From Ettlia oleoabundans (Eukaryota > Chlorophyta > Chlorophyceae > Chlamydomonadales), in the NCBI GenBank assembly GCA_019693395.1, contig JAAMXP010002033.1, positions 1 to 23,721 on the forward strand: a stretch of DNA of 23,721 nucleotides, read 5' to 3'. The notes below the pieces were generated by a model. It made no database searches. It was not told the origin of the DNA and worked only from the letters and a program-made list of their open reading frames with translations. Positions 1-11,200 of the stretch are shown here, piece by piece. Position 1 is the stretch's first letter; each line of letters starts with the position of its first letter. A program made the translations under genes and the position numbers.

Positions 1-12
1 TATAAGAGACAG
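1..12 (+). other. Residual Tn5/Nextera mosaic-end sequence (probable artefact)
   Basis: The first 12 bases, TATAAGAGACAG, are identical to the 3' end of the 19-bp Tn5 mosaic end used in Nextera libraries. They lie exactly at the window edge, as expected if this is an untrimmed contig end. Seen directly; the artefact reading is inference from the known adapter sequence. Confidence 0.75.
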
Positions 13-14
13 TT

Positions 15-71
15 CCCACCCACACACACACACACACACACAACACACACACACACACAACCACCACCACC
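15..71. repeat. CA/CCA microsatellite
   Basis: Two (CA)n runs are separated by a single CAA interruption and followed by four CCA units. This low-complexity sequence next to the adapter-like edge suggests the contig stopped in a simple repeat. No gene is seen between here and 257 apart from the presumed 3' untranslated region of the minus-strand gene ending at 258. Confidence 0.9.
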
Positions 72-257
72 GAAAGAGCGCGGTGGACAGCGGCAAACCC
101 TACCATGGGCATTCTGGATAAAACGTGGTGCAATGTTACTGGTGTCAGCAGTACGAGGACAACTAGACAATGGCAGCAACAAGGGGCAGCCCGCGGTAGG
201 CTGGTGAAGCAAGCAGAAAGAAGCGTGAAGCAAGCTCATTAAATATCCACTGTTCCT

Positions 258-1287
258 TCAGCCAAGAGCCATGCCTTCTGGCTTGGCCTTGCCGCCCTTC
301 CCGCTCTTGCTGCCCTTGGGCTTCACCTTCACGCCGCTGCCCTTCATCCGAGCGCCGCCTCCAACCCCCACCTTGCGCTGCTGCTGCTGCTCCCCATCCT
401 GCATCTCCTCCTCCTCCTGCTGCTGCTGCTCCGCTGCTCCAGGGCCATCCATGTCCATCATCAGGTCCTACACACCCAGGATAGCGCGGAGCGATTGGGG
501 AGGTGTTCAATGTGTTCAGCAGCATGAGAACAGTTACCATCAAGGCTTTGACACAACTTGCTGGGTTCGTTGGAGAGCTTAAGAGGTTGAAATAGTGTGG
601 GGGAGTTCTCATCCAGAACCTCGGTCTCTGAGCAACAAAACCCTTGCAGGCAAGCCACGCAGCAAAAGCGAACCTTCATCGCCTCCTCTGCCGCCAGCAT
701 CTCCTTGATCTTGCGCTTGCTCTCCGCATCCGTCACCTTGATACCCTGCGGCATGGGTGCGAGGGACCGGCTGGAAATGTTTGTTGATGGCTGATATTGA
801 CAGCTGGCAACAAAGAGTGTGTCATTGCAGCAAGCATGCCAGCCACTCAGTTGACGCCTGCCAGGGTGCCAGAGCCAGTCAATCAGCTTTACAAGATATA
901 ATGGATAGCACTGCGGCATTGTTTGCTGCCACTCACCCGCACCACCACGTGCTTTTTTATGCGGACGCCCTTGCGCTGCTTCTTCTTAAGTTTCTTGGGT
1001 GCCGCAACACCTTTGACGGCCGCCTCGGCAACTCGCTGCTTCTTCTTATCAAGCTTGGCTGCCCGCTTCTCTGCCCCCTCTTTTTCCCCTGCAGACGTTT
1101 ACCACGAGTTGCCATACCTCTTACGTTTATCAAGGTCGTGAACCGAGGTTGAGCCTCTGAATCAACCCGCCACGTGCAAACGGCGGCATGCGTGGCGGGG
1201 CGGCCAAGCGGTGCTGAGCTCACACCCACTTTGCAACCGCGCGGCGTGCAAATTGCGTCTGGTCCCTTGGTTGTTCTTTTTGCTCAT
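258..1287 (-). CDS. Lysine-rich small protein of unknown function, four exons
   Basis: Proposed exons, in transcript order, are 1230-1287, 937-1088, 674-745 and 258-467. Splice phases agree and give 163 residues with TGA at 258-260. The start is the ATG at 1285-1287, because a 58-nt first exon is the one found that supplies the single base needed by exon 2. Residues 1-70 are strongly basic, with EKRAAKLDKKKQR and KKLKKKQRKGVRIKKH. Residues 71-94 hold KVTDAESKRKIKEML and are probably helical. Residues 99-124 are acidic and Gln-rich (QQQQ, EEEE, QQQQ), and the tail is Gly/Lys-rich. The basic-acidic-basic composition suggests a nucleolar or RNA-binding role, but that is inference; I do not recognise the family. 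Exon 1 is the least certain part. Donors are GTGGGT, GTGAGT and GTTCGC; the last intron ends in TAG rather than CAG. Confidence 0.7.
378..428 (-). repeat. Two Q4 tracts flanking E4 in the lysine-rich protein
   Basis: CAG runs at 417-428 and 378-389 encode Q4 twice, with an E4 run at 405-416 between them. Seen directly in the last exon of the gene at 258-1287. Confidence 0.75.
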
Positions 1288-2256
1288 TCCGCAATGAATA
1301 AATTGCAAGCTACAGACTTCGGCAACGCGGCGGCGCAAGCAGGTGCAACAGGTAGAGCGGTGGTTATATGCAACCAGTGCAAATACTGGCGGTGAACAGC
1401 TGTCGTCTGTGTGTGAGCTCTCGAGCGAAATGGCCTTGCTGGCACCAGCAGGCGGCGCCTGAAACTTTTCTCCAATCTTTCTCGAACCTTGTTTTCGCCA
1501 CCATGTTATGTTTAATTGACGGCGGCTTTATTTCGTTGCGTTTGAAGCAGTCCAGGTTCCGTAGCGCCATGCCGGAGGCTCCTTTGGTTTAGGACCTGCG
1601 ACGCACGGATTTCAAACTAATCCACCTCAAAGATGTGTTGGCATGTTGCCAATGCGCACTGCGAGAGTCCTAGCTGTTGTGTCACAGCAGGCCCTCCCTG
1701 GGGCTGTGCCCCAAGGGCGCTGGCGACGCCGGGCAGCGCACGTGCCACCAGCGGCACCAGCGTGTAGGGCCTGCCAAGGAGTGCCTCAGGCCATGTTGCA
1801 CACTGGCATCCATCCACAGGCGCACATAATGCCCGCACCTTGAAGCCACAATGGGCGCACTAGCGGACTGCGCTGGAAGCGGTTTGCAGTTGGAGCACAC
1901 AGGAGCGTACCCGCTTCCTGCACTGGCTTGCCCCTGACTTGATCACTGCTATGTGATACGGTGAGTTGACAGGCATACTATTGAAAAAATGCAAATGTTG
2001 CAAGTCAGTCGGTGAACAGTGGAGAGATGTGGAATCGAGCACACCAGGTAGCGACAGGGGGTTGATTGAGCTTGAGCATGAGCATGAGTATGAAACAGCG
2101 AGTTCAGGTTGGGATTGCTGCAGGCGTGAGAAAGTAGAAACAGGCAGGCGCAAGAAATATTGCTCTGAATGCAAAGGGAACAGTGCGTGCGTTAATCGTC
2201 TGGCAGACGGTCTGGTGCGGTTGGTTTCATGTCAGGCGTGAGGAGGGTAGACGGTG
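1288..2256. other. Intergenic: SCC2 3' untranslated region and promoter of the lysine-rich gene
   Basis: About 970 bases lie between the SCC2 stop and the ATG at 1287. I find no convincing exon on either strand. No TGTAA poly(A) signal on the minus strand was found here, so the SCC2 3' end is not placed; a variant signal may be used. The open frames present lack family similarity and protein-like composition. Confidence 0.6.
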
Positions 2257-5200
2257 TCAGTGGGTCATCGGCAGTCGCTTGCTAAGCTTCCTGGTGCTGT
2301 GGGTGCGGGGGCGGGGTTCATACTCCTGATCCGACCCCTCAGACTCATCTTCTGTACCACTGTCCAACTGTGCCTTACGTTTCTTCCTGCCCCGCCCGCC
2401 CGTAGTGGCAGCGCCCCTGCCGCCGCCGCGGCCGGCAGACCGTCCACGGCGGCCACCCAGCCCACCACGACCCCTGCCGCCGCGCGCTGTGCCCGCTGGT
2501 GCCTGACCCAGCCCCTCCATCCAGCCCGGTGTCACATCATCTCCAGGCTCCCCTCCAGGGGACAGCACGCCGCCATCTGGACCGCCATCACCGCTGCCGG
2601 GCGCTTCGGGCTCCTCTGACCCACCCCCTTGCCCCTTGCGCCCGCCGCCACCAGCTACGAGGTGCCCATAGTCCGCGGCATCCCGTTTCAACAGCTGCTT
2701 GAAGAGCTGCAGGGCAGCAAAGGTCGGGTGGTGTAGGAGTTGAGGGGCATGGGTCAGGCTAGATCAAGGTGGGCAAGCAGGCAGGGATGTAAGTTTTGTG
2801 CTGCACGACACATTGCCTGGAGTTATGCTTGCACCCCAGCCTTCCGCCTAAACCAGCCTTCCCAAAGTTTATATGAGCAATACCTCAATGCTGCTGCCAG
2901 CACCCAGCAAAGGCAAGCAGTGGAGAGAAACGAAAAAGGCTGCCCCAGACTGCCGCCACACACCTTGTACTGCTCCCGCAGCTTTGCTGGGTCTCGCTGC
3001 GCCTCCAGGTTGAGTTTGTCCAAATGTGTGTGCACTCCCTGCAGCGCTGTCACCACTACCTTCTCCTCCGCCTTGCGCTTTTCACCCGCTGCAACAGGCA
3101 GGCAAGCCGTTTAGGGGACAGACCAGCAGCAGACGCAGCAGACAAAGTTACCGGTGAATGACAGCAAATAGCCTTTGGCACAGCCACATCATGCCACACC
3201 CCCATGTAGGCTGCATAGCAAGTGTTGTGACGCAACTAACTCTCATCCACCGCCCCGCGTGGTGAGATTTTGGTGCCACTGTGAACCCCTAACGTGGCAA
3301 GTCGAGCACACCCTGGCTCACAGTTAGCACGCTCTCACCTGTCGAAAATGCTACGATGCGCTCGCTGTTGATGCTGTATGCCGTCTTGAGATACTCCTTC
3401 ACCAGCAGCAGCATGGACAGCGCCAGGCTGGCCTTGCACTGAGCCATCACCACAGCGCTTGAGGGCGCTGCGCCTGAAGGGCTGGGCGGCACTCCCCTGG
3501 TGGCTGCTCCTGCGGCGGCTGTGGCAGGGGACACGCAAGCGCCATCCTCCTCCATTGCTGCTGGAGCAGCCGGCGCCTGCGGGGATGGGTTGCAGGTGCA
3601 GCAAAGAGAGCGGTGTTTGCGTGCCAGATACCCTGACAGCTGAGCAACCAGCCCGCCCGCTGCCGACATATAGAGCAAGTTGCTCCTGCACCTGCTTCAC
3701 ACCCAGCAACCCCGCAATGTGAAATGGAACACCGGCTTCACTGCAATGCAAGCGCACCGCGCTGCCGTAGAGTGAGCGCTTGAGCTCTTCCCTCACCCCC
3801 TCGCCGCTGCGACACAGGATGGCGTTGATCTCCTGCACATGGCGGCAGCGACGCACGCAGAGGTGTGTGTTGTGTTACGCTGGATGGTGCCCTGTGCCTT
3901 GGCAAGTGTCGTGTGTGGGCTAAGGCATGAGTGGAATGTGGTGTGCAGGCATGAGGAAAGACCGACACACAGCAAGAGCCATGTGACCAAAAGGATGAGA
4001 CATGCGGACATTGTGCCCTACGACCTGCCAGGCATTGTGATGAAACAACACTCCGTGACTATTTGTAGCCACTGGTAGCCAAGGACTAAAGCCTGCTTTC
4101 AAACTCCCTTGCTGTTTCTTCCACATACAGCCACTGCAGCAGGACCATGTAACACCGCACACCTGCACCACCATGCAAGGCTCGTCCCCTCGCTTGTACG
4201 GCAGCCCCGCCACCAACGCTGCACAGAAGGCCAGCAGGCGCATGTCTGCCTCCGCCGCACCACTGGACACCAAGCAGGCACCAGAGCGCAGGCGCTTGAG
4301 CACGCCGCGAAGGAAGTCCATCCTGAGCTGGAACTTTGGCTGGATGAGGTGGGTGTAGACAGCAGACAGCCCTGCAAGCGCCTGGGGCGGTGCACCATCT
4401 GCCCAACCGCGCCGCGTTTCGCCAGTGGCCTGCGTTCGGCAGAAACAATTGACCATGCAGTCGGGGGTGCAAGGCTGAGCGAGAGAAGTCTAGTAGAGTT
4501 GGTGAGCAAGCACCTGCGCTGAATTGCCCGCCGAGCCTCAGCTAGGCACTTGCAGGGGATTCACTACTGATCTGGCTGGCGCATAAAGCACTGGCTCGCA
4601 TGTCAACTTCACACCATGTCCATAATCGCAAATGAATACACATCATGGGATGGTAATCAGAATAAACCAACTGAACCAACAGCAACCACCACCCACCTCG
4701 GAGAGCGCAGCCCTGAAGGAGAATGCCTGTACAACGCCGCTGCACAGCCGATCACTATCCAGATACCTGCACAGGAAGACAAGCAGGGGCCATCTGGTGC
4801 TACAAACTCAATGGGTGCGACACGTTTAACGCAAGCAGAAACATCCCAGAAGCAAGCACGTTGGCACACACAACCAACCCTGCCATAGCCCATCGGCCCA
4901 CCCAAGACTACACGGCAGGCACTAGCCCCATTTCAATGGAAGCCCCAACGCAGCACCAAGCAGCTGGCACTGAGTAAGAGGGCGGTGGACATTCAACCAT
5001 TCCAAACATGAGAGAACCGCGTGTGCGCTGTCTAAATCGCATCACAAGCTGCCACCAAATACCAACCACCACAAGCACACGCACACACCCACCTGGGGTA
5101 CTTGTCGCACAACTGGCGCAGCAGGCGCAGCGCACGACCTCGTATGTCCTCCAGTGGGTCTGTGGCCAGGGCCATGAGGGGGGCCACTGCCGTCCATGGA

Positions 5201-8200
5201 CCCACCAGGCCACCCCTGCAAGCAGACAAACGTGTTTCAGCTTGGGCCGAGCAGTGTATCCAAAGGGACGGTTGCTGGCTGGCAGGAATGGGCCCTGATC
5301 CTGTTCATTGCCATTTCTTTTCGCCTGCAAGTCACTCTAGCCAAGCCACTCATCCCAGCCTCGATGCGGCTGACCATGCCCGAGAATGCCAACCCCAGTT
5401 GGCTTGCACATTTCTTCCCTTCCAGCCTTTGTTCTCCTCATCTCCTTCTTTTTGCTTACCTCATCACCACCTCCATCATCTCTACCACCCGCCGCCGCAC
5501 ATGCGTGCCTGGCGCCAGGTCAGCGCCGCCAGCGGAGCTAGGGGGGCTCAGGGCTGAGCCGGGGGGTGAGGGGGTTGTGTCTGTGGCCAGCTGCAGCACC
5601 GCCTCCCAGTTGCCCTGCAGGCGAAGATAGACCAGAGCAAGCTGTTGACAAGGTTTGGGCGATACGCATACCGACTGCTGGGGAAAAAGCAAGCTTGCGA
5701 TGATGACAGCTGCACAGCAGGCAGCGTGACACGTTGCGAATGGGCAGCAAGTCAGAAATCGAATGGGAACAGTCCAGCAGCACATAGGCTCCAGCCAGTC
5801 ATACACTTGCCTGCAGTATGCTGCTGCTCTGGCTCAGCGTATCGCCCTCCCCGTTCTGCGTCTGCAGCACAGCATCTCCCGCCGCTTGTTCTGCTGCTGC
5901 GGCAGCCGCCGCCTTGCGCCCTCGCCGCTTGCCACCGCTCGTGCCATTTGCGGCAGACGCGGTGCAGCCTGGCAGCCCACCGCTCTTGCCGCCGCCCTCA
6001 GTGCCACCGTCTGCCTGTGCTGCCATCATATGCGCTTCATCTGCACGCAGCAGCTCTATCAAGTTTGAAAGCGCCTTGAGCTTAAGAAGCTCAGGGGCGC
6101 TGGGCTGCAGCGCTGCCTTCATGATTTTGTTTGCTGCAGACCGCTTGTCTACCATGACCGCTGGGCGCGCTATGGTCAGAGCGCCAATGGCACCAAGCGC
6201 GGCTTCAGCTACCTGCCAGTAGGAAAGTGGAAGGGAAGGGGGCACACAAAACAAGTGCCAGCGTCGGCGAAAGGCCGCTGCACCTCATAATGCCCAAATC
6301 ATGCAATCTCTTGCAGCTCTTCTGAACCAAAAGACAGCAGCCCGATGCCAATTGGCAGATAAGAGGAAGTGTAGGGAGCTCTGCATACTCACCTTGAGGT
6401 TGCTCTGGCTGCCGCCACAGTACCGCACGAAGATGTGCTGGCACTCTGTCATACTGAGCGGAGCCCCCCCAGACTCTGGCGCTGTCGACTCCAAAACATC
6501 TGCCCCACGGCGGCATAGCTGCCCCAGGATGAACAAGAAGCGGCACAGCAGAGCCGCCTGCTGTTGCTGCTGCTGCTGGGCGCCGTTTGCAGGGGGCTCC
6601 CGCAGCCAGCTGGCATAGACAGCAGCAGAGGTAGCCAGCTGGCGCGCCGCCGCCTCCTCCCGCGCTGCCAGCGTAGTGAGACAGGTGCAGGCTCCCGCCA
6701 GCACTTGCACAAAGGGGTGGCGGTTAATAAGCTGATGCAAGTCAGGCAGAAGTTCTACCAGCGTGGTAGCCTCGCAGTGCCGCAACTGACTCAGTACGCC
6801 CTCCAGCACGCTGAGCACGCACAGCAGCGTCTCAGCGCCGCGCCGCCGCGTGGCCTCGCTCACACCTGTTGCGTCTGCACAGGATGCAGGTGGCCACACT
6901 GGTAAATGCACTAGACCAGCCTAGCATTGTGCCTGCCAACCAGCCTGCAACGAACAACTCACAAGTGCAACAACAAGCCCAATACAGAAGCACACTTTCA
7001 CTCGCCTGCCCTGCACTTTATAAACAAGCAAATAGCAGCCCAGCCAGCTGCGGACGGCCAGGAGCTGCCCCTTACCTGGCGCAACCTTGAGATAGGGCGC
7101 CAGCGAGCGAACAAACTTGAAGCGGTCCTTGGGAGGCATGCACAGCTCAACATCGGTCACCACAAAAGCGTGCAGTGACAGGAGGTGCTTGAAACCAGCC
7201 TGCTCACCAGCCTGCAAGGCACATCATGGCGCCAAATTAGGATAATGCCAATTGTGAAAAGGTGTGGGCAACTACTGCAGTACAGCAAGCAAGCAAGCAA
7301 GTGGCTGCACTTGCATTAATGCCTGTCTGGTCTGCTTGCTGGAAGGGGCATCGCAAAGCTGTCCTCCCCTCACCTGCGAAATTTCCTGTGCTGTGAGGAA
7401 CAGGTCGAGCAGGGCATTGGCGACCTCACGCCCAGCAGCCCACTCTTTCTGCAATGCGGAAAGGTAAGGGCAAACCCAAGTTGCATTGGCAATGGCCGAT
7501 GTTTCTGCCAAGAGCAGACACGCTGGCCACCTTCAGAGGTGGTGGGGGCAAAAGGCCCATACAGCTGTGTAAGAGTCGCTTGTTGTGCGCGAAACAATGC
7601 GGTCAGCCAGGTCCAGAGGCAGTGCCAGGCCAGACGGCTGTTGACCCCCCAGCCCCCAATGCACCCTCGCTGGCATCCAGTACCAACCTTCAAGTCCCCC
7701 CGTGCGCCAACCCCCAGTGCCGCCCTTAGCACTGCTACGAGTGGGTGGTTTTGGTCCAGGGGTAAGTGGATGGCACGTCCCCCCGCCTCATAAACAGCAA
7801 GCGCCACGTCAGCCAGCTGCTGCGCACGCTCCGTTGCGCTGCGCTCCACTGCGCGGCAGCCGTCGTCGCCTGTCTCTAATCGCGGGGTAAACCACAAGCT
7901 GCAGCCAGGGGGCGTCAATCGTGTGTTTTCCGTGTTGGGGGTTGGAGGAGAAAGCGGCAAGCACAGTGGAGGGTACAGCGAGGCGTCACGCATGCCAACC
8001 CACCGTTAACCAGGCATGTCACCTGGCTTGGCTTCTCTCTCAGCCGGCGCTGAGCCCCAGTGGGAAGAGGACTGTCTTCCTCAATATGCAACCTCACCTT
8101 CATTGCACCTGCTACGCATCCACCATACCCAACAACCTACCCATAAACCCACCCACCCACACCCCAATCACACCCACCCACCCCTAACACACCTGTGGAA

Positions 8201-11200
8201 CACCTTGGCCACCATGTCCTGGATGCTTTCCTCGGGATCCCCGCTGCGCATCAGCACGTGCTTGCACGCATCTGCTAGGCCGGGCAGCAAAATAAGGGGG
8301 GGACGGGTATGAGGATTTAACCAGCAGTAAAGAGGGGAGGGGAAGACAAGGCGCAGCGAGGAGAGGTAACATAAATGGTAGCCAAGATGCCGCTGGGACC
8401 TATCAGAAACTGGCAGTTAAAGCTTTGAATGAGCAACGGGACCCCACCATTAGAACGGTGTTATAACCGTCCCCTGTATGTGTAAGGGCTTCCTCACAGG
8501 CGTCCCTGTATAAATTGCTGCACACCCACCAAACCAAGCCACACCAGCCACTGCAGTCCACCTGTGGCACGTGGGAAGCCTGGGGCGCGTATGCAGCTCT
8601 CCCATAGGATCTTGATGGCGCTCTTGCGCACACTGGTGCCAGGGTCCGTGGAGGCGCGTGTCAGCGTGGCAAACAGGCGCAGGGCCAGCGCCTGGTTGCC
8701 TGCCACATGGCGGCCCAGCAAACTCACAGCCGCCTCACGCACACTCACAGACTCGTCCTGCACACATGGAACCAGAGAGGGCACAGTCCAGTGTGGAGAG
8801 CAATAGGCACGTAATGAGGACTTGTGGGGCACTGGAACAGCTCTTCCAGGGGAGCCGCATACGCATGGTGGAACCTGACGCGGAGCTTGCAAGCAGTAAT
8901 AGAGTACAACTGCAGCCCAAACCGCACTCAGCATGCTCTCTCGGGCCCCGACAGTGCCGGCCCTGGCCCCACCTGCAGAGCACGGTCCACCGCGGCCTGT
9001 ACGCTGGCTGACTCTAGCACCCGTGTGTCCACCTGCACCACCTCCCCCAGCGCTTTGACCGCCTTTGACCGAGTCATGGATGCCTGGGTGGCAGGATTCA
9101 AGCACTCCAGCAGCCACTGCACCATGCTGCTGCGTGCACGGCCCAGCCCCAACTGCACACACAGGGGTGGGAAAGCGAGAACACGGGTGGATGAGTAGAA
9201 TCGCTGCAGAGGGCGGCATGAGACTGTCATGTGCAGCCCAACTAGCAATTTGCAGCAAGCAGCAACACGTGAGTGGTGGAGAACCGTTCGCACCCCGCTG
9301 CCCTTGCAGTGCTGCATTGTGACACCAATAAAAGTTGCAGGTCCCTGCCCCTTCATCTTATCAAGTGGGTGTAATTCGACAAACAACAGCCCTGGGGTAT
9401 GCTTGAGCCCAGCAGCACAGCTCGCCTGCACCCAAAAGCGCATGAGGCGCTGCGCCTGCTCCGCATCCAGCTCCACATCGGCAGCCAGCCCGTCCAGCTC
9501 ATCACGCTTGCGACGGTACTGCAGACAGGTGGAGATCCAGGCAGTACCACCGTAGATACAGGTTCAGCAACATGACAGGGTTGAATGCACTCGCTGGCTG
9601 CCAAACCTTGTTGGCAGCCTCTATGCACGCTGACCAGGTGTAGCAGCAGCATGGGCAAGTCGTACTCTGCGACCCAAGACAGCCTGCACGTCATTCCAAT
9701 GGCATCCTGGCTGTAGCCTGGCTGCATGCAGTGACCATTTACGGGCCAGCCAGCAGCAAGGGAAGGAGAAGAACCAACCTGCACAAGCTTTTCCACCAGC
9801 TGCTCAGCAGGCGCCTCCCGCTTCTGCAGGTTCGTCACCTCCTCCGCAAATGCCTGGCACAGCATGAAGGTGCGCGCAGCGGCGGCAGAAGCGTGGCCAC
9901 CACGCCGGCGGTCCGCCAGGTACAGCAGCAGCAAGCGGGGGGCCTCCTCCGCCAAATCGCCGGACCCTGCACCATCACGGTGGCGCCCAGTGTTCAGCAA
10001 CATAAACGGCAAATAAGTGTGAAAGGCTATTTTAAAGTCAGTACAATGATACCTAGCTGAAACCCCCCTCACAACAACGGTCTAACATCCCCAGGTGGAT
10101 CCCCTGTCCCATGCTGAACTTGCTGCTGTGCCAACCACCGCTCTGTTGACTCCTCTGTGCCGCACCTCCCTCCTCCTGCACCAGCTGCTTGAGCATCTCC
10201 CCATCCTTCTGCACCTCCACCTCATCAGCATACAACTGCGTCGCCAAGCTGGCCAGCAAATCGATGCAGTGCTGTCGCACGTGAGCATCGCTGTGGCGCA
10301 GTCCGCGATCGCCCTGCAGCAGCGCCGCGAAGCGCAACAGCAAAAAGGGAGCGGCAGGCCAGCAGGGCTGGTGTGCCACTGCCAGCAGGTCGCGCAGCAG
10401 AGAGGAAAGCAGATGGCGGAAGTCCATATCTGTCTCGCTCTTGTGGGCGCGGGCTGAGGGCAGCCTGCGAAAATCAACCCGGCCGGGCACTGTCAATCAG
10501 GGTGGCAAGGTGGCAGAGCAGGAAGGCAGGGCCACGCTTGAAGCTACAAGCTTGACTGGGGCAGTTGCTGGTCAGCCCACACGACCAGCCTGCCGCTCCT
10601 GCACTTGGTTCAGCTGTGCACACATGCCTACCATCCAAGCATGCTGCCCTGACTGTTGCCTTTACCCAGCCATGGCCTGCCCATGCAGCTTGGATGTTTT
10701 ACATCAGACAGCCAGCCAGGCACATATGGTAGTAGCCCACGGCACCTGTCGAAGCAGAGAGTCCAGAGGTAGTCTGCGCACGTGGCGGCGCCCTTGTAGC
10801 AATGTGCCAGGCTGGCAGGGTCGCAGTCCAATGGTGGCAGGTCCACGCACCCCTGCCAGACATCAAGCAAGGAAGGAGGTCACAGCAGTTGCAATTTGAC
10901 ATCGATTCCTAGCCAGTGTGATTCTCAGTGCCATTGTGATACCAGAGCATCCCTTTGGCAACATGAGCATACTGTAACACGACATGTATAAGGCTGGGCA
11001 CTTCTCACCCCTTCACCCACCTGTATCATCTGCAGCACCGCGGCAGTCAGCATCTGTATGCATGTGCGCGCATCCTCGCTGGCGGGGAAATCTCGGTTAG
11101 CACGGGGCCCGCCTGGCAGGTGTGGGATGACGTGGGCGAACAACTCGTCCAGGAGGGTGCCCCACTGCAGATGCGACGTGCAGGGGAAGCCGGTGGGAAA

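Noticed and set aside
163..240. A second minus-strand frame with a LASPAYR-like string across the lysine-rich gene's last exon
   Set aside because: It faintly recalls the C terminus of SLX9, but it overlaps the better-supported frame, has no matching upstream exons, and the rest of the frame is GGG/AAA low complexity.
1109..1120. ATG on the minus strand immediately before exon 2 of the lysine-rich gene, reading MATRGKRLQ
   Set aside because: It runs into the wrong frame. A 58-nt upstream exon starting at 1287 gives the correct phase with a good donor and acceptor.
1364..1570. Minus-strand frame with KHNMVAKTRFEKDW, reminiscent of the start of ribosomal protein eL13
   Set aside because: No other part of eL13 is found anywhere nearby and no splice joins it to a matching frame. 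Treated as chance.
3577..3691. Apparent frameshift in SCC2 between two overlapping open frames
   Set aside because: A 115-nt intron with donor GTGCAG and acceptor CCGCAG joins the frames exactly, so no frameshift is needed.
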